Assembly: GCA_947397865.1 (NCBI GenBank)
Contig: OX377622.1
Span: forward strand, 61,396,372 to 61,460,371
Length of the DNA stretch: 64,000 nucleotides
DNA from: Polietes domitor
Taxonomy: Eukaryota; Arthropoda; Insecta; Diptera; Muscidae
Direction: 5' to 3'
The notes under the pieces: model-generated
Seen by the model: only the letters and a program-made list of their open reading frames with translations
Told to the model about the DNA's origin: nothing
Databases searched by the model: none
Made by a program: the position numbers and the translations under genes
Shown here: positions 22,409 through 34,068 of the stretch, piece by piece
Layout of the letters: each line of letters opens with the position of its first letter
Position numbering within the stretch: the stretch's first letter is position 1

Positions 22409-23454
22409 TATACACTCCACGAGAGTATTATGTCTTTGTGCATTTGTTTGTAACACCCAAAAGGAAGCGAGATTGAGTTAGAATCACTTTTTGAATCGAT
22501 TTAGAAATGTCCGTCTGTCTGCCCATCTATTGTTGTAATCAGAGTACAGGTCGCAATTATAGCCAGAACAAAATTTGAAGAAAAAATTTGAAGAAAATCG
22601 GTTTAGATTTAGATATAGCACCCATATGAAGTTCACTCCCGATTTGACTTTTTCTGCTGTAGAAACCACATATTTTAACAGATCTTCTTCAAAATTTGCA
22701 AAACATCTTATATTTTAACTAGAAACACCTATGGCAAAAATAGTTCAAATCGGTTAAGATTTATATATAACTCCCATACAAATTTCACTCTCAATTTGAG
22801 TTTTTTCGCTCTAGAAACCGCAAATTTTATCAGATCTTCTTCAAATCTTACAAAATATCTTATATTTCAAGTTGAAACACCCATGGTGAAAATTGGTCAA
22901 ACGATTAAGATTTATATATAGCTCCCATACAAATGTCGCTCCCGATTTGAATTTTGCCGCTCTAGAAATCACATATTGTACCCGATTTTCTTCAAATTTA
23001 GCTTAACACCTTATAATCCAACTGGAAACACTTACACAGAAAGTGGGTAAGATCGATTCAGATTTAGATATAGCCCCCATACAAATGTCGCTACCGATTT
23101 GACTTTTGCCGCTCTGGAAATTACATATTGTACCTGATTTACTTTAAATTTGGCACAACATCTTAAATCCAACAAAAACACCTATTGTGAAAGTGGGAAA
23201 GATCGGTTCAGATTTAGATATAGCTCCAAAACAAATGTTGGTCCCAATTATATTTCACCTATTTCGTTCCAGGTTTCAGTATAACCCTATACAAATGTCC
23301 TTTTCCATTCCTTTAACATTTTTTGTGAAACACATACATTTACAGGATACAAAAATCCTTCCCGTTTTCTCGTTTTTACCAATTTGAATTGTATTCGGAT
23401 AGAAAGTGGAGTATATCATATAGTCGGCCACGCCCGACGTTAGCCTTTCCTTAC
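22409..23454 (+). mobile_element. R3-family element, complete
   Basis: The 5' end is TATACACTCCACGAGAGTAT. TTTGTAACACCCAAAAGGAAG, TGTCCGTCTGTCTGCCCATC and five core units follow. The 3' end has GTGGAGTATATCATATAG, hairpin GTCGGCCACGCCCGAC and CTTTCCTTACTT at 23454. Confidence 0.77.
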
Positions 23455-24415
23455 TTTTTTTAATTACCTTATAATATAGTTATACTTTATTTTTGTCTAA
23501 AATTTTCTATTTTTAGAAAATCGGGAAAAGCTGCTACATTCGCCGTATAGAAAAGTAAGTATTTTCAAAATCGGAGAAAAGACACAAAATTTGTGTGTTC
23601 GCTTCACATAAAATTACTCAATTTCGAAGTTTGTGAAATTCGATTTATTTAATACCTATCACCTTGGGATGAAGTGTATGCTAGTGTGAGTTTTTTTCTG
23701 GGGTGTTTTTAGAGCCTTTATACAAAAAACATATCGGTGCCGGAAAATTAACTTTCTATTTGTTTTCGATTTTTTATTTTTATTGGGTTTCCTGCAAAAA
23801 AAACGATTTTTTAATTTTGTTCTCACTTTTTCTACACCACTGTTTCTGCATGAAAGTATTGCAGCCATCATCACTACCTTTAATTGAACATATGAACCGG
23901 TGGGATCGGACTTTGAATTAAAAAAGTGGGAGTGCAAATATTAATGTTGGCTTTGACGAAATTTATAATTTTATTATTTTTTAACAATTTATCCACTAAG
24001 TTTTTTAATATGGGTGTCCAGTTTATAAAGCCAAAGTACATTAGAAATATTATATAGGGTCTGCCATCTAACGTTTTATTTATAAACTATATATTTATTT
24101 TCCATTATTAACCGGAAGGATTGTACTTTTTTTATAGCATTTTCAAAAAAAAGTTATTTGGCGGACCCTTTAGATAGCCCTTCGTCAAAATTTTTCTTTT
24201 GTAGAACACGACGATTTCAGTTTTTCCCGCACAACTTTATAAGTCGGAAGAATTTTGTTAATCGAGTATTTGATAGAAATTATATTACAAAATTATAGAT
24301 ATAGATACAAAATTATACGTTGTTTGAAAATCAAGTTTTTTACCATTCCAATTATTCATTATTAGAACAAAATTCTTCGACTATTCGAATAAAATTGAAT
24401 CGTCTTTTTGCTTGT
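23455..24415. other. Anonymous AT-rich region
   Basis: No gene or named repeat. Words such as GTTTATAAAGCCAAAGTACATTAGAAA and GAACCGGTGGGAT resemble, loosely, stretches near 48.9 and 60.6-60.7 kb, suggesting remains of an old dispersed repeat. Confidence 0.35.
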
Positions 24416-24530
24416 TTATTTTATTTGAGTTCAATTAAACTTGTATTAGTTATTTTTTGCGAATTTAATGACATTCGAATCGAACAAATTATCAAACGCC
24501 CAAAAGTTGTGGACATTTTTGGGCGTTTAT
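24416..24530. repeat. Inverted repeat pair, right arm
   Basis: Partner of 20571-20668: TTTTATTTGAGTTCAATTAA through GGACATTTTTGGGCGTTT. The arms enclose 3.75 kb, of which 2.6 kb is later R1 and R3 insertions. They may be the long terminal inverted repeats of a decayed element or an inverted duplication. Confidence 0.65.
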
Positions 24531-25126
24531 AGCATCTCAACAATTGCTATAAATTTTAATTATTAACATATTTTGCTGACCCACTGTGATGCTGCAACAA
24601 ACCCCCATGGACACCATTCAAAGAGCACGACACTAGAATCTCCTCACAAGTACTGAAACTATCTCTAGAAAATTTAGGTTATAGAGTGATTGGAACCATC
24701 GTTTAAAGATGCCCGCCTTGTATTCAAAAAATGGATATACAATTTTCGTAGATACAGGTCCCCAGGACCACCATTTGGAAACACTTCTCCAGAAGCTACT
24801 GACGGCTACTATATCAATATGCGTATTGGAATCGACAACACGCATTATTTGATTAGTAATAAGGTTTCCCAAACAAAGAAAAATGTGGTGGAAGCATTTG
24901 CAATTGTTCTAATTTGGGAAAATCATTGTATCTAAATATAAATATAAATATAAATAATGCTTGAAGTCTCTATTCTAAATACATTTTAGAAATCTTCCAA
25001 GATTTTTCTCAGTGTATTTGTATGTTGTCGAATCGAAATATCCCAAGGTCAGCTAACTTGTTGTCTGTCATTATAATTTGTAGCCCCCCCCCCCTCCCGC
25101 TGCCCATCAACAATTTCAAAACTCAC
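24531..25126. other. Anonymous region / putative intron of the minus-strand gene
   Basis: Downstream, in gene direction, of the donor at 25126. It includes an AATATAAATATAAAT run near 24935-24955 and a C11 tract at 25084-25094. I found no second exon here. Confidence 0.4.
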
Positions 25127-25443
25127 CATGATAAAAGCGTTTCAAATCTCACACTATCCGCATCCAGACGTTGATCGCAATCGGGGCAATACATTTGACG
25201 CAGACAGCTGATGTTCGGACTGTCGATTTTCTTCCCACAGCCACCCTTAACACCGCCAATTGTGGCATATTTCGGCTGGGGTTTAATTTTGAGCTGCAGG
25301 GCTCGATCCTTGAGATCATTGATGCTGAAGGATTTCGTTAGGCAGGGGGCATCGCGTAAACGCGCAGCTTCCATATCGTTGGTCAATTTGGTCAAAGCCG
25401 AGGTATTCAAATTGATCTCGATCATATCTTTATCATCAATCAT
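25127..25443 (-). CDS. First coding exon of an unidentified gene; weak CFAP418 (C8orf37)-like cysteine motif
   Basis: The minus-strand ATG at 25443 opens about 105 codons. They end at a strong donor CATG|GTGAGT (exon end 25127, phase 2); unspliced, the frame stops three bases on. The N-terminal half is acidic and helical (MIDDKDMIEINLNTS, TNDMEAARLRD). The C-terminal part has PKYATIGGVKGGCGKKI and then C80 LRQMYC86 PDC89 D. The layout Y-x-GG, CG, C-x5-C-x2-CD recalls the start of the conserved C-terminal domain of CFAP418/C8orf37, a photoreceptor and ciliary protein. This is resemblance by eye only. Codon use and GC content are clearly higher than the repeat flanks, which supports a real gene. 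Remaining exons must lie at lower coordinates or beyond the window. No full match to a known protein is claimed. Confidence 0.6.
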
Positions 25444-25960
25444 TGCGCCGTTTCTTTCTCTTGAATCTGTTGTAATTATGACAGCAAACAGTTGGGATGG
25501 GATGAGTTGTGGCGGGGGGAGTTGTATGAATGAATGGCTGGACTGAACTGAACTGAGCTGTGTGTGTGTCTGTGTGGACGGGGTGCGCTGCTGTCTTTTG
25601 GTTTAATTCAAATTTTAAAACTTTAACTTTGCCGTGACCCAATTAATGTGGAGCGGAGCAACACCGAGTGAATGAATGTACAATGATTGTGTCCGAACGT
25701 CTGCAACCGATCGCTGGTGAAGACAAACTGCGTTTGATGCCATCGATTGATTAAAGACGAAGTTTTAACTCAAACCGGCCGGGTGAACGTTTAACCACCC
25801 AAAAGGCCGCCGTCGTTCGTCGCTGTGGTACGACGTTGTTGTGTGCTGTATACGAGTCGAGTACAGTTGACCTTATTGTTGTTGTTGTTACTTTCAAACG
25901 TAACTTTACCGTTAATTGTTTTAGCTGTTCCAATTGCATTGTTCTGTGCGGTCTTTCGGA
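25444..25960 (-). promoter_or_regulatory. 5' leader and probable promoter region of the minus-strand gene
   Basis: Relatively GC-rich, repeat-free DNA upstream of the ATG at 25443. The minus strand has a tandem CAGTT run (GCTCAGTTCAGTTCAGTCC, near 25538-25556) containing three copies of the initiator word TCAGT, a CACACA tract at 25560-25577 and few ATGs. A leader of 100-500 bases is plausible. No TATA box is evident. Confidence 0.4.
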
Positions 25961-26465
25961 GTCAACGAATGTACCCGTCCGTCCAACCGCCCTTCTGTCT
26001 GTCTGTATGGCTGTGTGCTTTTTTGTTTACATTTTATTTGTTTACTTTCGGTTTTTTCTTATACGGCCGAGCATTTAATGACGATTGACTGCACTGCAAT
26101 TCGACAACATCCATCGCCACACGAAAGCGCTCATTTTGTATGCGTAGCGTGTATCAAATTTAAAACGGGTCTCACATCACTATCGCCGTTGGCGAGAGCT
26201 TTCACTAAAGCTTACTTTATAACGCTTTTTAGCTCGTTCGACAATGGTTACCACATTTTGAAAGTGACTACATTTGAAAAAGCTTTAATTCATTACAAAT
26301 TATATATCATGCATAGAATTTGTTTATGTCGGTGACAAAGTTTATTGGCATAGTTTTATAAAGATTGGACCTTAGCACAGTGGCTCAGAATCAATTGATA
26401 TTCGGTAATACTCAATAACTTTGGATCTGCAAACTTTATAATCGAAATGTATAAAATGTTAGCTG
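25961..26465. other. Repeat-poor flank of the island
   Basis: No repeat family recognised. The open plus-strand frames here (up to 133 codons) have no visible domain and overlap each other, so none is called. Confidence 0.35.
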
Positions 26466-26974
26466 AACCCCGCCCGCTTCGCCAGGCATAAAAACAGACG
26501 GAAATTAAAAGCAGGTTTCATTTTGTTTTTTCTTGTGATCGGTAATATATGTAGCACTTATAACCAAGTACTTTCCTGAGATACTAAAGAAATGGATATG
26601 TTCCATGGAGAATATTGAAGAACAGAACTTTAGTTTATGGCGAATAAAATAAGAAATGTCAAAAATCAAATTGATTTTAGGTTGAGTGTGAATCTCCTCC
26701 TTTACATTACCAAAACAAAAACTTCCTACGTAAGCAGAACTTACTTAATCGAATAACTGGAATTCTAATGTACTACATTCAAAACACATAGAAAGTGAAT
26801 CAAAGTGTACACTAATCAAACAACACAAAAACTAAAAAAATAAAATAATTTCCGTTTCCTTGACTTAAGTTGGCTTTTGACGAATGAATATTTCTTTTTT
26901 CGTAGAACCCTTCTTTACTATTGTGCTAAGAAAATTCAAAGAAAAAAAATCCAATCCAAAATTCAAATCAAAAA
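26466..26974. mobile_element. Family F element copy 2, left part
   Basis: It matches the leader of 15071-16568 (TGGATATGTTCCATGGAGAA, AACAGAACTTTAGTTTATGG). It is interrupted after ATTCAAATCAAAA by the R3 element at 26975 and resumes at 28180. Confidence 0.68.
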
Positions 26975-28179
26975 CCAGTAAGGAAAGGCTAAAGTCGGGC
27001 GGAGCCGACTATATGATACACTCCACTTTCTATCAGAATACAATTCAATTCGGAAAAAAAGTGAAAACGGGAAGAATTTTTGTATGTTTCCTAATCATAG
27101 GATAATATGTCCTGGTTCAATTTGTCAAATCGAGAAGAATATTTGTATCAGGGCTATATCCAAACATGGAATGAAGTGACCCATTTCACAATAGGTTATT
27201 CCAGTTCTCAATTTGAAGTAATTCGATGAAAATACGTGGTTTCTGGGGCGGAAAAATCAAGTCGGGAGCGAAATTTGTATAGGAGCTATATATAAATCTG
27301 AACCGATCTGACTCATTTTCATCCTGGGTGTTTCTCATGCAAATATAAGATATTTTGCCAAATTTGAAGAAAATCTGTTAAAATATGTGGTTTCTGGAGC
27401 GGAATAACTCAAATCGGGAGTGAAATTCGTATGTGGGCTATATCTAAATCTGAACCGATCTGGCTCATTTGGTGTGTTTCATGGTTGTTTCTAGTTTAAA
27501 TAGAAGATGTTTTGCCAATTTTGAAGAAGATCTGTTCAAATATGTGGTTTCTACAGCAGAAAAAGTCAAATCGGGAGTGAAATTCGTATGGGGGCTATAT
27601 CTAAATCTGAACCGATTTGGCTCATTTTCACCGTGGGCCTTTCTAGTTGAAATATAAGATGTTTTGCCAATTTTGAAGCACATCTGTTAAAATATGTGGT
27701 TTCTACAGCAGAAAAAGTCAAATGGGGAGTGAAATTCGTATGGGGGCTATATCTAAATCTGAACCGATCTGACCAATTTTCACCATAGGTGTTTCTAGTT
27801 GAAATGTAAGATGATTTACCAAGTTTAAAGAAAATCTGTTGTAATATGTGGTATCTAGCGTGAAAAGAGTCAAATCGGGAGTGAAATTCGTATGGGGGCT
27901 ATATCTAAATCTGAACCGATTTTCTTCAAATTAAATAGCGTTCGTCCTTATCCCGAAAAACTTTGTTGTGCAAAGTTTCATTTGGTTCTGGCTACAATTG
28001 CGACCTATACTTTGATTACAAGAATAGATGAACAGCCGGACGGACGGACGGACGGACATTGTTAAATCGATTCAAAAAGTGATTCTAAGTCGATCGGTAT
28101 AATTAACAATGGGCCTATCTCGCTTCCTTTTGGGTGTTACAAACAAATGCACAAAGACATAATACTCTCGTGGAGTGTA
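26975..28179 (-). mobile_element. R3-family element, complete, nested in family F
   Basis: The 3' tip is CCAGTAAGGAAAGGCTAAAG (plus strand) at 26975 and the hairpin is GTCGGGCGGAGCCGAC. There are five core units and a GACGGACGGACGGACGGACA run near 28037-28058. The 5' end is CTCTCGTGGAGTGTA at 28179. Comparison with family F copy 1 (AATTCAAATAAAAATTCCCC) gives the empty site: insertion between T and T without duplication. Confidence 0.82.
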
Positions 28180-28854
28180 AATTTCCCATGTCGGTGTCGG
28201 CCACTTTTCGCCCATCTCGGTGTCGAATATACTCTAAAACCGGTTTTAATTTCATATGGGAAGGATCATGACCACTTTTCGCCCCTCTTTGCACAAATAT
28301 TTACACTGGATCTACTCACACAAATTTTAAGCACTCTAGGTGTTATTGAACTGACAATATTCGATAATAGGTTTTAACTTCGTATGGGAGGTACCACGCC
28401 CACTTTCCCAATACCGCCCATTTTTGGTACAACTACACAAGTTTATGCTAGAGGCACTCACACAAAAGTTCAGTATTGTAGCTGTTATAGAACTGAATAT
28501 ATTCGATAATAGGTTTTAATATATTCGATAATAGGTACCACGCCCACTTTTCCAATACCGCCAATTTTTGACACAACTACGCATATTGATGCTAGATGCA
28601 CTTACACAAAATTTGAGCACTCTAGGTGTCATAGAACTGACAATATTCAATAATAGGTTTTAACTTCGTATGGGAGGTGCCACGCCCACTTTTTCCATAC
28701 CGCCCATTTTTAGCAGAACTGTGCAGACTTACAATTAGTGAAGTTTCACAAATATTCAAAAATCTAGCTGCAACAGTACTCCGAATATTCTAATTTATAA
28801 AAAAGGCATAAATCCTCAATTTGTGTGGGAGGTTTTTTGCGTGCATTTCATAAA
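28180..28854. mobile_element. Family F element copy 2, right part
   Basis: It resumes with AATTTCCCATGTCGGTGTCGG, then CTAAAACCGGTTTTAATTTC and four tandem units with GGTGCCACGCCCACTTTTTC. It ends abruptly at 28854, where an R1 fragment begins. Confidence 0.68.
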
Positions 28855-29242
28855 CTCTGTCTGTCCGTCTGTTGAAAGCACGCTAGCATCTTAACGAAAG
28901 GAGCTAGAACGTTAAAATTTTCCATAAATGCGTCTTAAAGTCGTAGATCTGTTGGGATTGAAAGGGAAAATTTTTTCCCTCACAAGGACTAAAAATACCC
29001 ATAATAATCCCTAATATTTTAGCGTATTTAAGCATGTTTTTTGAATATGTCTATTTATATTTGCTTGATATTTGGTATGCGCATTCCCCTTATAGCAAAA
29101 ACGTGCCCCATAAAGTGATTCTTATTTGTAGGGGGAGAAATTGGGCAAAATAGGGATAAAAATGGTACGTATTAAACGACAACAGCTAGAAACACGAAAT
29201 TTGGTTAGTACATTCCTCTAATTGAGTAGATATATAACATAT
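28855..29242 (+). mobile_element. R1-family fragment, 5' end missing
   Basis: It starts inside the GTCTGTCCGTCTGTTGAAAG word and runs through one and a half core units, then abuts an opposite R1 copy at 29243. Confidence 0.65.
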
Positions 29243-30718
29243 AATTTTTTTTAATATAGCCAAACCAAAACAAATACAAATATTGAAAAATTCATTTTAT
29301 AAATAAATATAATATTTTAATTATTTCAAACCACGCTTATAAGGCAAGACTACCAATACGTCTATTCAAAAAATAATTATTCTTCTATTTATATTTTCAA
29401 AGCCATAAATATTGGTAGATAGTGGGTGCTACAGTTGGTTGTATTTCCATTCTATTTGAATTTCAAAAGTACAAATTTTGAAAATCCATTATCAGACGTA
29501 CATAGTGCAAAATAACCTAACTTCATGATTCAGCCAATTTTTGCCGTAAAAGAAAAACTAAGAATTTGGAAAAAAAATTTTATTTTGCCAGTCTATGCAG
29601 TCAGAGGAATGTATACACCGAATTCCATGATTCCGTTTGGTTGGTACCATTGACGTTTCTACGCAATTAGAATTTTATCATTCTAGTTGTAGTCGTTTAG
29701 TTGGTACTATTTTTATCCCTCTGTACCATTGTATCCCTTGAAAGTACTAATTTCGAAAAATCCGTTTATTTTCCGTGTCTACACAGTCAGAGGAATGTAT
29801 ACTCCGAATTTCATGACTCTAGCTGCGGTCATTTGATTGGTACTATTTTTATCCCCTTTTTTCATTTTAACCCCAAAAAGTACGAATTTCGAAAAATCAG
29901 TTTATTTTCCGTGTCTTAACACTCAGAGGAATGTATACTCTGAATTTCATGACTCTGGCTGCGGTCATTAGATTGGTACTATTTTTATCCCCTTTTTTCA
30001 TTTTAACCCAAAAAGTACGAATATTGAAAAATCAGTGTATTTTACTCATCTATGATATCAGAGGAATGTGTACACCGAATTTCATTATTCTAGGTACAGC
30101 CGTTTGGTTGGTACCATTTTTATCCCTCTATTCCTATTTTACCCCTTAAAAGTACGAATTTGGAAAAAATACTTTTATATTATGTATCTACTCAATTATA
30201 GGAATGTACACACCGAATTTCGTGTTTCTAGCTGTTGTCATTTAATATGTACCATTTTTATCCCTTTTTTGCCCCATTTCACCCCCTACAAATAAGGATC
30301 ACTTTATGGTGCACGTTTTTGCTATAAGGGGAATGCGCATACCAAATATCAAGCAAATATAAACAGAAATATTCAAAAACATGCTTAAATACGCTAAAAT
30401 ATTAGGGATTATTATGGGTATTTTTAGTCCTTGTGAGGGAAAAATTTTTCCCTTTGGGCCGATTTCGCCCCATTTCAATCCCAACCGATCTACGACTATA
30501 AGACACATTTATGGAAAATTTGAATGTTCTAGCTCCTCTCGTTTAGATGCTAGCGTGCTTTCAACAGACGGACAGACGGACGGACATGGCTAGATCGTCT
30601 TAGAATTTTATGACGATCAAGAATATATATACTTTATAGGGTCGCAGATCGATATTTCAAGGTGTTACAAACGGAATGACAAAGTTAGTATACACCCATC
30701 CTGGAGGTGGAGGGTATA
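29243..30718 (-). mobile_element. R1-family element, 3' tip missing
   Basis: It starts in the subterminal TTTAATATAGCCAAACCAAA zone and so lacks the hairpin. It has about eight core units, a GACGGACAGACGGACGGACA microsatellite near 30567-30586, and a 5' end CCATCCTGGAGGTGGAGGGT at 30718. Confidence 0.75.
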
Positions 30719-30754
30719 AAAATCAAATATAAAATTGCAACTGATTTCGACTAG

Positions 30755-30815
30755 CCGTATGGAAGTTATATCAGTTTTAACTTAACCAAAGCTTGTGTGA
30801 ATTTGTCTTTAGTCT
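30755..30815 (+). repeat. Dispersed relative of the satellite flank
   Basis: GACTAGCCGTATGGAAGTTA and TCAGTTTTAACTTAACCAAA correspond to the sequence just before the 155-bp satellite (62941-62995) and to 44946-44985. Confidence 0.45.
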
Positions 30816-30952
30816 CACTATTTCAAATATGTATATTCTGGGAAAGAAACATTCAAACAAGCTCGTCATAGTCTCAATTTCAAGATATCTGTTGAATAGA
30901 CAACAAATAAGAAAATAATATAAAAATATAAACATAGAAACATGGAAACATA

Positions 30953-31164
30953 CAGCCCTGTCACAGAATGCAATTTCGTTCGCAAGTTAAATCATTTATG
31001 GTTAAACATGTGTGGCAATACTGTAGGAAAACGTAGAAAACAACTCAGAAACAATCTCTTTAGAGATTTTTAAGTTTTAATACAGTATTGCCAAATAAGT
31101 TTAACCATAAATGATTAACCAATGATTTAACATTCGAACGAAAATGTGTTCTGTGACAAGGCTG
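30953..31164. repeat. MITE-like element with long inverted ends
   Basis: The element is 212 bp. The left end is CAGCCCTGTCACAGAATGCA and the right end, inverted, is CAGCCTTGTCACAGAACACA. Both arms continue through TTTCGTTCG, TTAAATCATT and TTATGGTTAAAC to GGCAATACTGTA. No coding capacity. Superfamily not assigned because no clear target duplication is visible. Confidence 0.75.
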
Positions 31165-31508
31165 ATAATATGATAAAGATTTTTTTTAATATTTTTTAAA
31201 CTGTTATTTCAATGAGGAAAACAAATCATTCCTCATTCATGGCTAAGTGCAGGCTGCATAGAAGTTAAAAATACATCAAAATAATTAGTCGGACAAGTGA
31301 TTTAATTTCAAATTCACAGGAAATTAATTATGAGCTTTGCCAATCACTTCATTGAGTATACTTTATATTTTATTAGAGTAATAATAATACTCATACGCTG
31401 AGGCGGAAAATGAAATAAAATGAAAAATCAATCTAATCGATATTTTTCCAATAAAACCAAACACGTAAGAAAAGACTAAAGTCGAAGTCGAAGATAAATC
31501 TATATAAT
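31165..31508. other. Anonymous AT-rich spacer
   Basis: No feature recognised. The minus-strand frame 31363-31659 runs into a family E repeat and is not credible. Confidence 0.3.
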
Positions 31509-31711
31509 AGGCTGGGTCGATTTCTATACAAATGGAAAAACAATTTCCAGACACCCCACGAAAATAAAGCACGTAAAGAATCCATGATGATGATCTGCAA
31601 AATATTTCGTCACTGGGTCGAGCCATCTGTGAGCTAAACGCTCCTGAAAACACCTTCAAAAATCATGTTTTTCCCGTGTATTTTTTATTGTGCAGCATTT
31701 TTGTACATATT
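31509..31711 (+). repeat. Family E repeat copy 2 (cut by R2)
   Basis: It begins AGGCTGGGTCGATTTCTATA and carries GGAAAAACAATTTCCAGACA, CATCTGTGAGCTAAACGCTC and GCAGCATTTTTGTACATAT, where the R2 element at 31712 is inserted. Confidence 0.6.
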
Positions 31712-33595
31712 TATACCCTACACCACTTCGTGGTCTAGGGTATTATAAGTTAGTTTCGCGCCAAATGTTTGTAATACCAAGAAATAATCGAAATAGACCC
31801 ACCTTTTAGTATACGGATCGGCTTAGAATCATCGATCTAACGATGTCTGTCTGTCCGTCCGTCTGTCCGTCTGCTGACCATCTAAGCTTGTTCGCACTCT
31901 ACAGGTCGCAATTGTTGTCCGATTGTCATGAAACTTGGCAGAAGTTTTTTCTGGCCAAGGACCATCGGTATTGAATTGGAGGAAATCGGTTCAGATTTAG
32001 ATATAGCCCCCATACAAATGTCGCTCCCGATTTGACATTTTCCGCTCTAGAAACGACATATTGTACCCGATTTCCTTTAAATTTGGCAGAACATCTTATA
32101 ATCCAACTAGAAACACGTATGCAAAAATTGGGTAAGCTCGGTTTAGATTTAGATATAGCCCCCATACAAATGTCGCTCCCGATTTGACATTTTCCGCTCT
32201 AGAAACGACATATTGTACCCGATTTCCTTTAAATTTGGCAGAACATCTTATAATCCAACTAGAAACACCTATGCTGAAATTGGGTAAGATCGGTTCAGAT
32301 TTAGATATAGCCCCCATACAAATGTCGCTCCCGATTTGACATTTTCCGCACTAGAAACGACATATTGTACCCGATTTTATTTAAATTTGGCACAACATCT
32401 TATAATCGAACTAGAAACACGTATGCAAAAATTAGGTAAGATCGGTTCAGATTTAGATATAGCCCCCATACAAATGTCGCTCCCGATTTGACATTTTCCG
32501 CTCTAGAGACGACATATTGTACCCGATTTTCTTTAAATTTGCCAGAACATCTTATAATCCAACTAGAAACACGTATGCAAAAATTGGGTAAGATCGGTTC
32601 AGATTTAGATATTGCCCCCATACAAATGTCGCTCCCGATTTGACATTTTCCGCTCTAGAAACGACATATTGTACCCGATTTTCTTTAAATTTGGCAGAAC
32701 ATCTTATAATCGAACTAGAAACACGTATGCAAAAATTGGGTAAGATCGGTTCAGATTTAGATATAGCCCCCATACAAATTTCGCTCCCGATTTGACATTT
32801 TCCGCTCTAGAAAAGACATATTGTACCCGATTTTCTTTAAATTTGCAGAACATCTTATAATCCAACTAGAAACACATATGCAAAAATTGGGTAAGAGCGG
32901 TTCAGATTTAGATATAGCCCCCATACAAATGTCGCTCCCGATTTCACTTTTTCCGCTTTAGAAACCACATATTGTACCCGATTTTCTTGAAAATTGGCAC
33001 AACATCTTATAATCCAACTAAAAACCCTATGGTGAAAGTGGGTAAGATCGGTTCAGATTTAGATATAGCCCTCATACAAATGTTGCTCCTGAATGTTTAA
33101 CCGATTTTGGCCAAATTTTACATATTATATTTCACCAATAAACAGACATGGTGAAAGCGGGTCACATCGTTCCAGGTTTCAATATACCCCCATACAAATG
33201 TCCTTTCCGATTTAACATTTTTTGTCAAACACATACATTTACAGGATGCAAAAATCCTTCCCGATTTCACTTTTTTACCGAATTGAATTGCAATGAGAAT
33301 GGTTTGGGTGATGCCCATACTTTGGTATAACTTTGGTATACTACTGTATAATTTGTATTTGTCTGCCAGATAATTGGATCAGTTACCATATTATTTACCA
33401 TATTCGTTAAATTTGAATAAAGATGAATTTATAGCATATAAATTATACGAATATAATTTATATAATTTGTATGAACTACATAAAATTGCTCCCATGAAAT
33501 ACCTGGGTTTAGTAATCAAAGCGAGGTACATACGCAGGGAGTGGTGTAGGGTATTATATAGTCGGCCCCGCCCGACTTTAGCCTTTCCTTACTTG
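31712..33595 (+). mobile_element. R2-family element copy 2, complete
   Basis: The 5' end is TATACCCTACACCACTTCGT, with GTCTGTCTGTCCGTCCGTCT near 31844-31865. Eight core units follow at spacings of 152,152,152,152,152,151,151 bp (GATTTAGATATAG at 31995 onward). A unique 3' zone contains the empty site of Tc1/mariner A near 33457. The 3' end has GGGAGTGGTGTAGGGTATTA, hairpin GTCGGCCCCGCCCGAC and CTTTCCTTACTTG at 33595. Short minus-strand frames starting MGAISKSEPILPNF repeat once per unit and are only translations of the array. Confidence 0.85.
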
Positions 33596-34068
33596 TTTTT
33601 TTTTACATTTATACGCTGTTTTCTCCATGAGAATATTAGGTATTTAAAAACAATTGTTTTCTATTTTTTGCCGCAATTAAACAATGATTTTTTTCTTCTT
33701 CTGTTTATTATTACATTTGACTTAATCACTAGTCTTAAATGTAACCAATAAATGGTTATGATTCCATGAACAATTTGCAATATGTAAACTGAACTGCCAT
33801 GAATCATTTCCGTCACCAAAAAGTGCATATAATTTCCTCCCGTGGGCCAGGGGCTTATCTCGCTATAAGTTTTGTACATATATACTTTGGTATAAAGTAC
33901 AATATGACTATCGCATACATAGGTACATGAATGCCTATTCACTCAATCTTTCCAAATAGATTTATATTCTTATCTCAGTTTCTTATCACTGTCGTACTGT
34001 GCGAAATGGCTGAACTACTAGGAGAGGGTGTGATCTAAACACATTCAAGTTCTTTTCAGGAATAATAA
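33596..34068. other. Anonymous spacer
   Basis: No repeat family or gene recognised. Confidence 0.3.

Noticed and set aside
24633..24935. Overlapping 79- and 81-codon frames on opposite strands
   Set aside because: No domain, and mutually antisense. Considered as the missing exon of the 25.1-kb gene but without matching cysteines or splice sites.
32096..32773. Series of 73-79-codon minus-strand frames starting MGAISKSEPILPNF
   Set aside because: One per 152-bp unit of the R2 array, with the same phase only because of the repeat. No evidence of a peptide.
31985..33080. CRISPR-like regular array
   Set aside because: The whole 152-bp unit is repeated with no short-repeat/unique-spacer alternation, and the DNA is clearly of a eukaryote.
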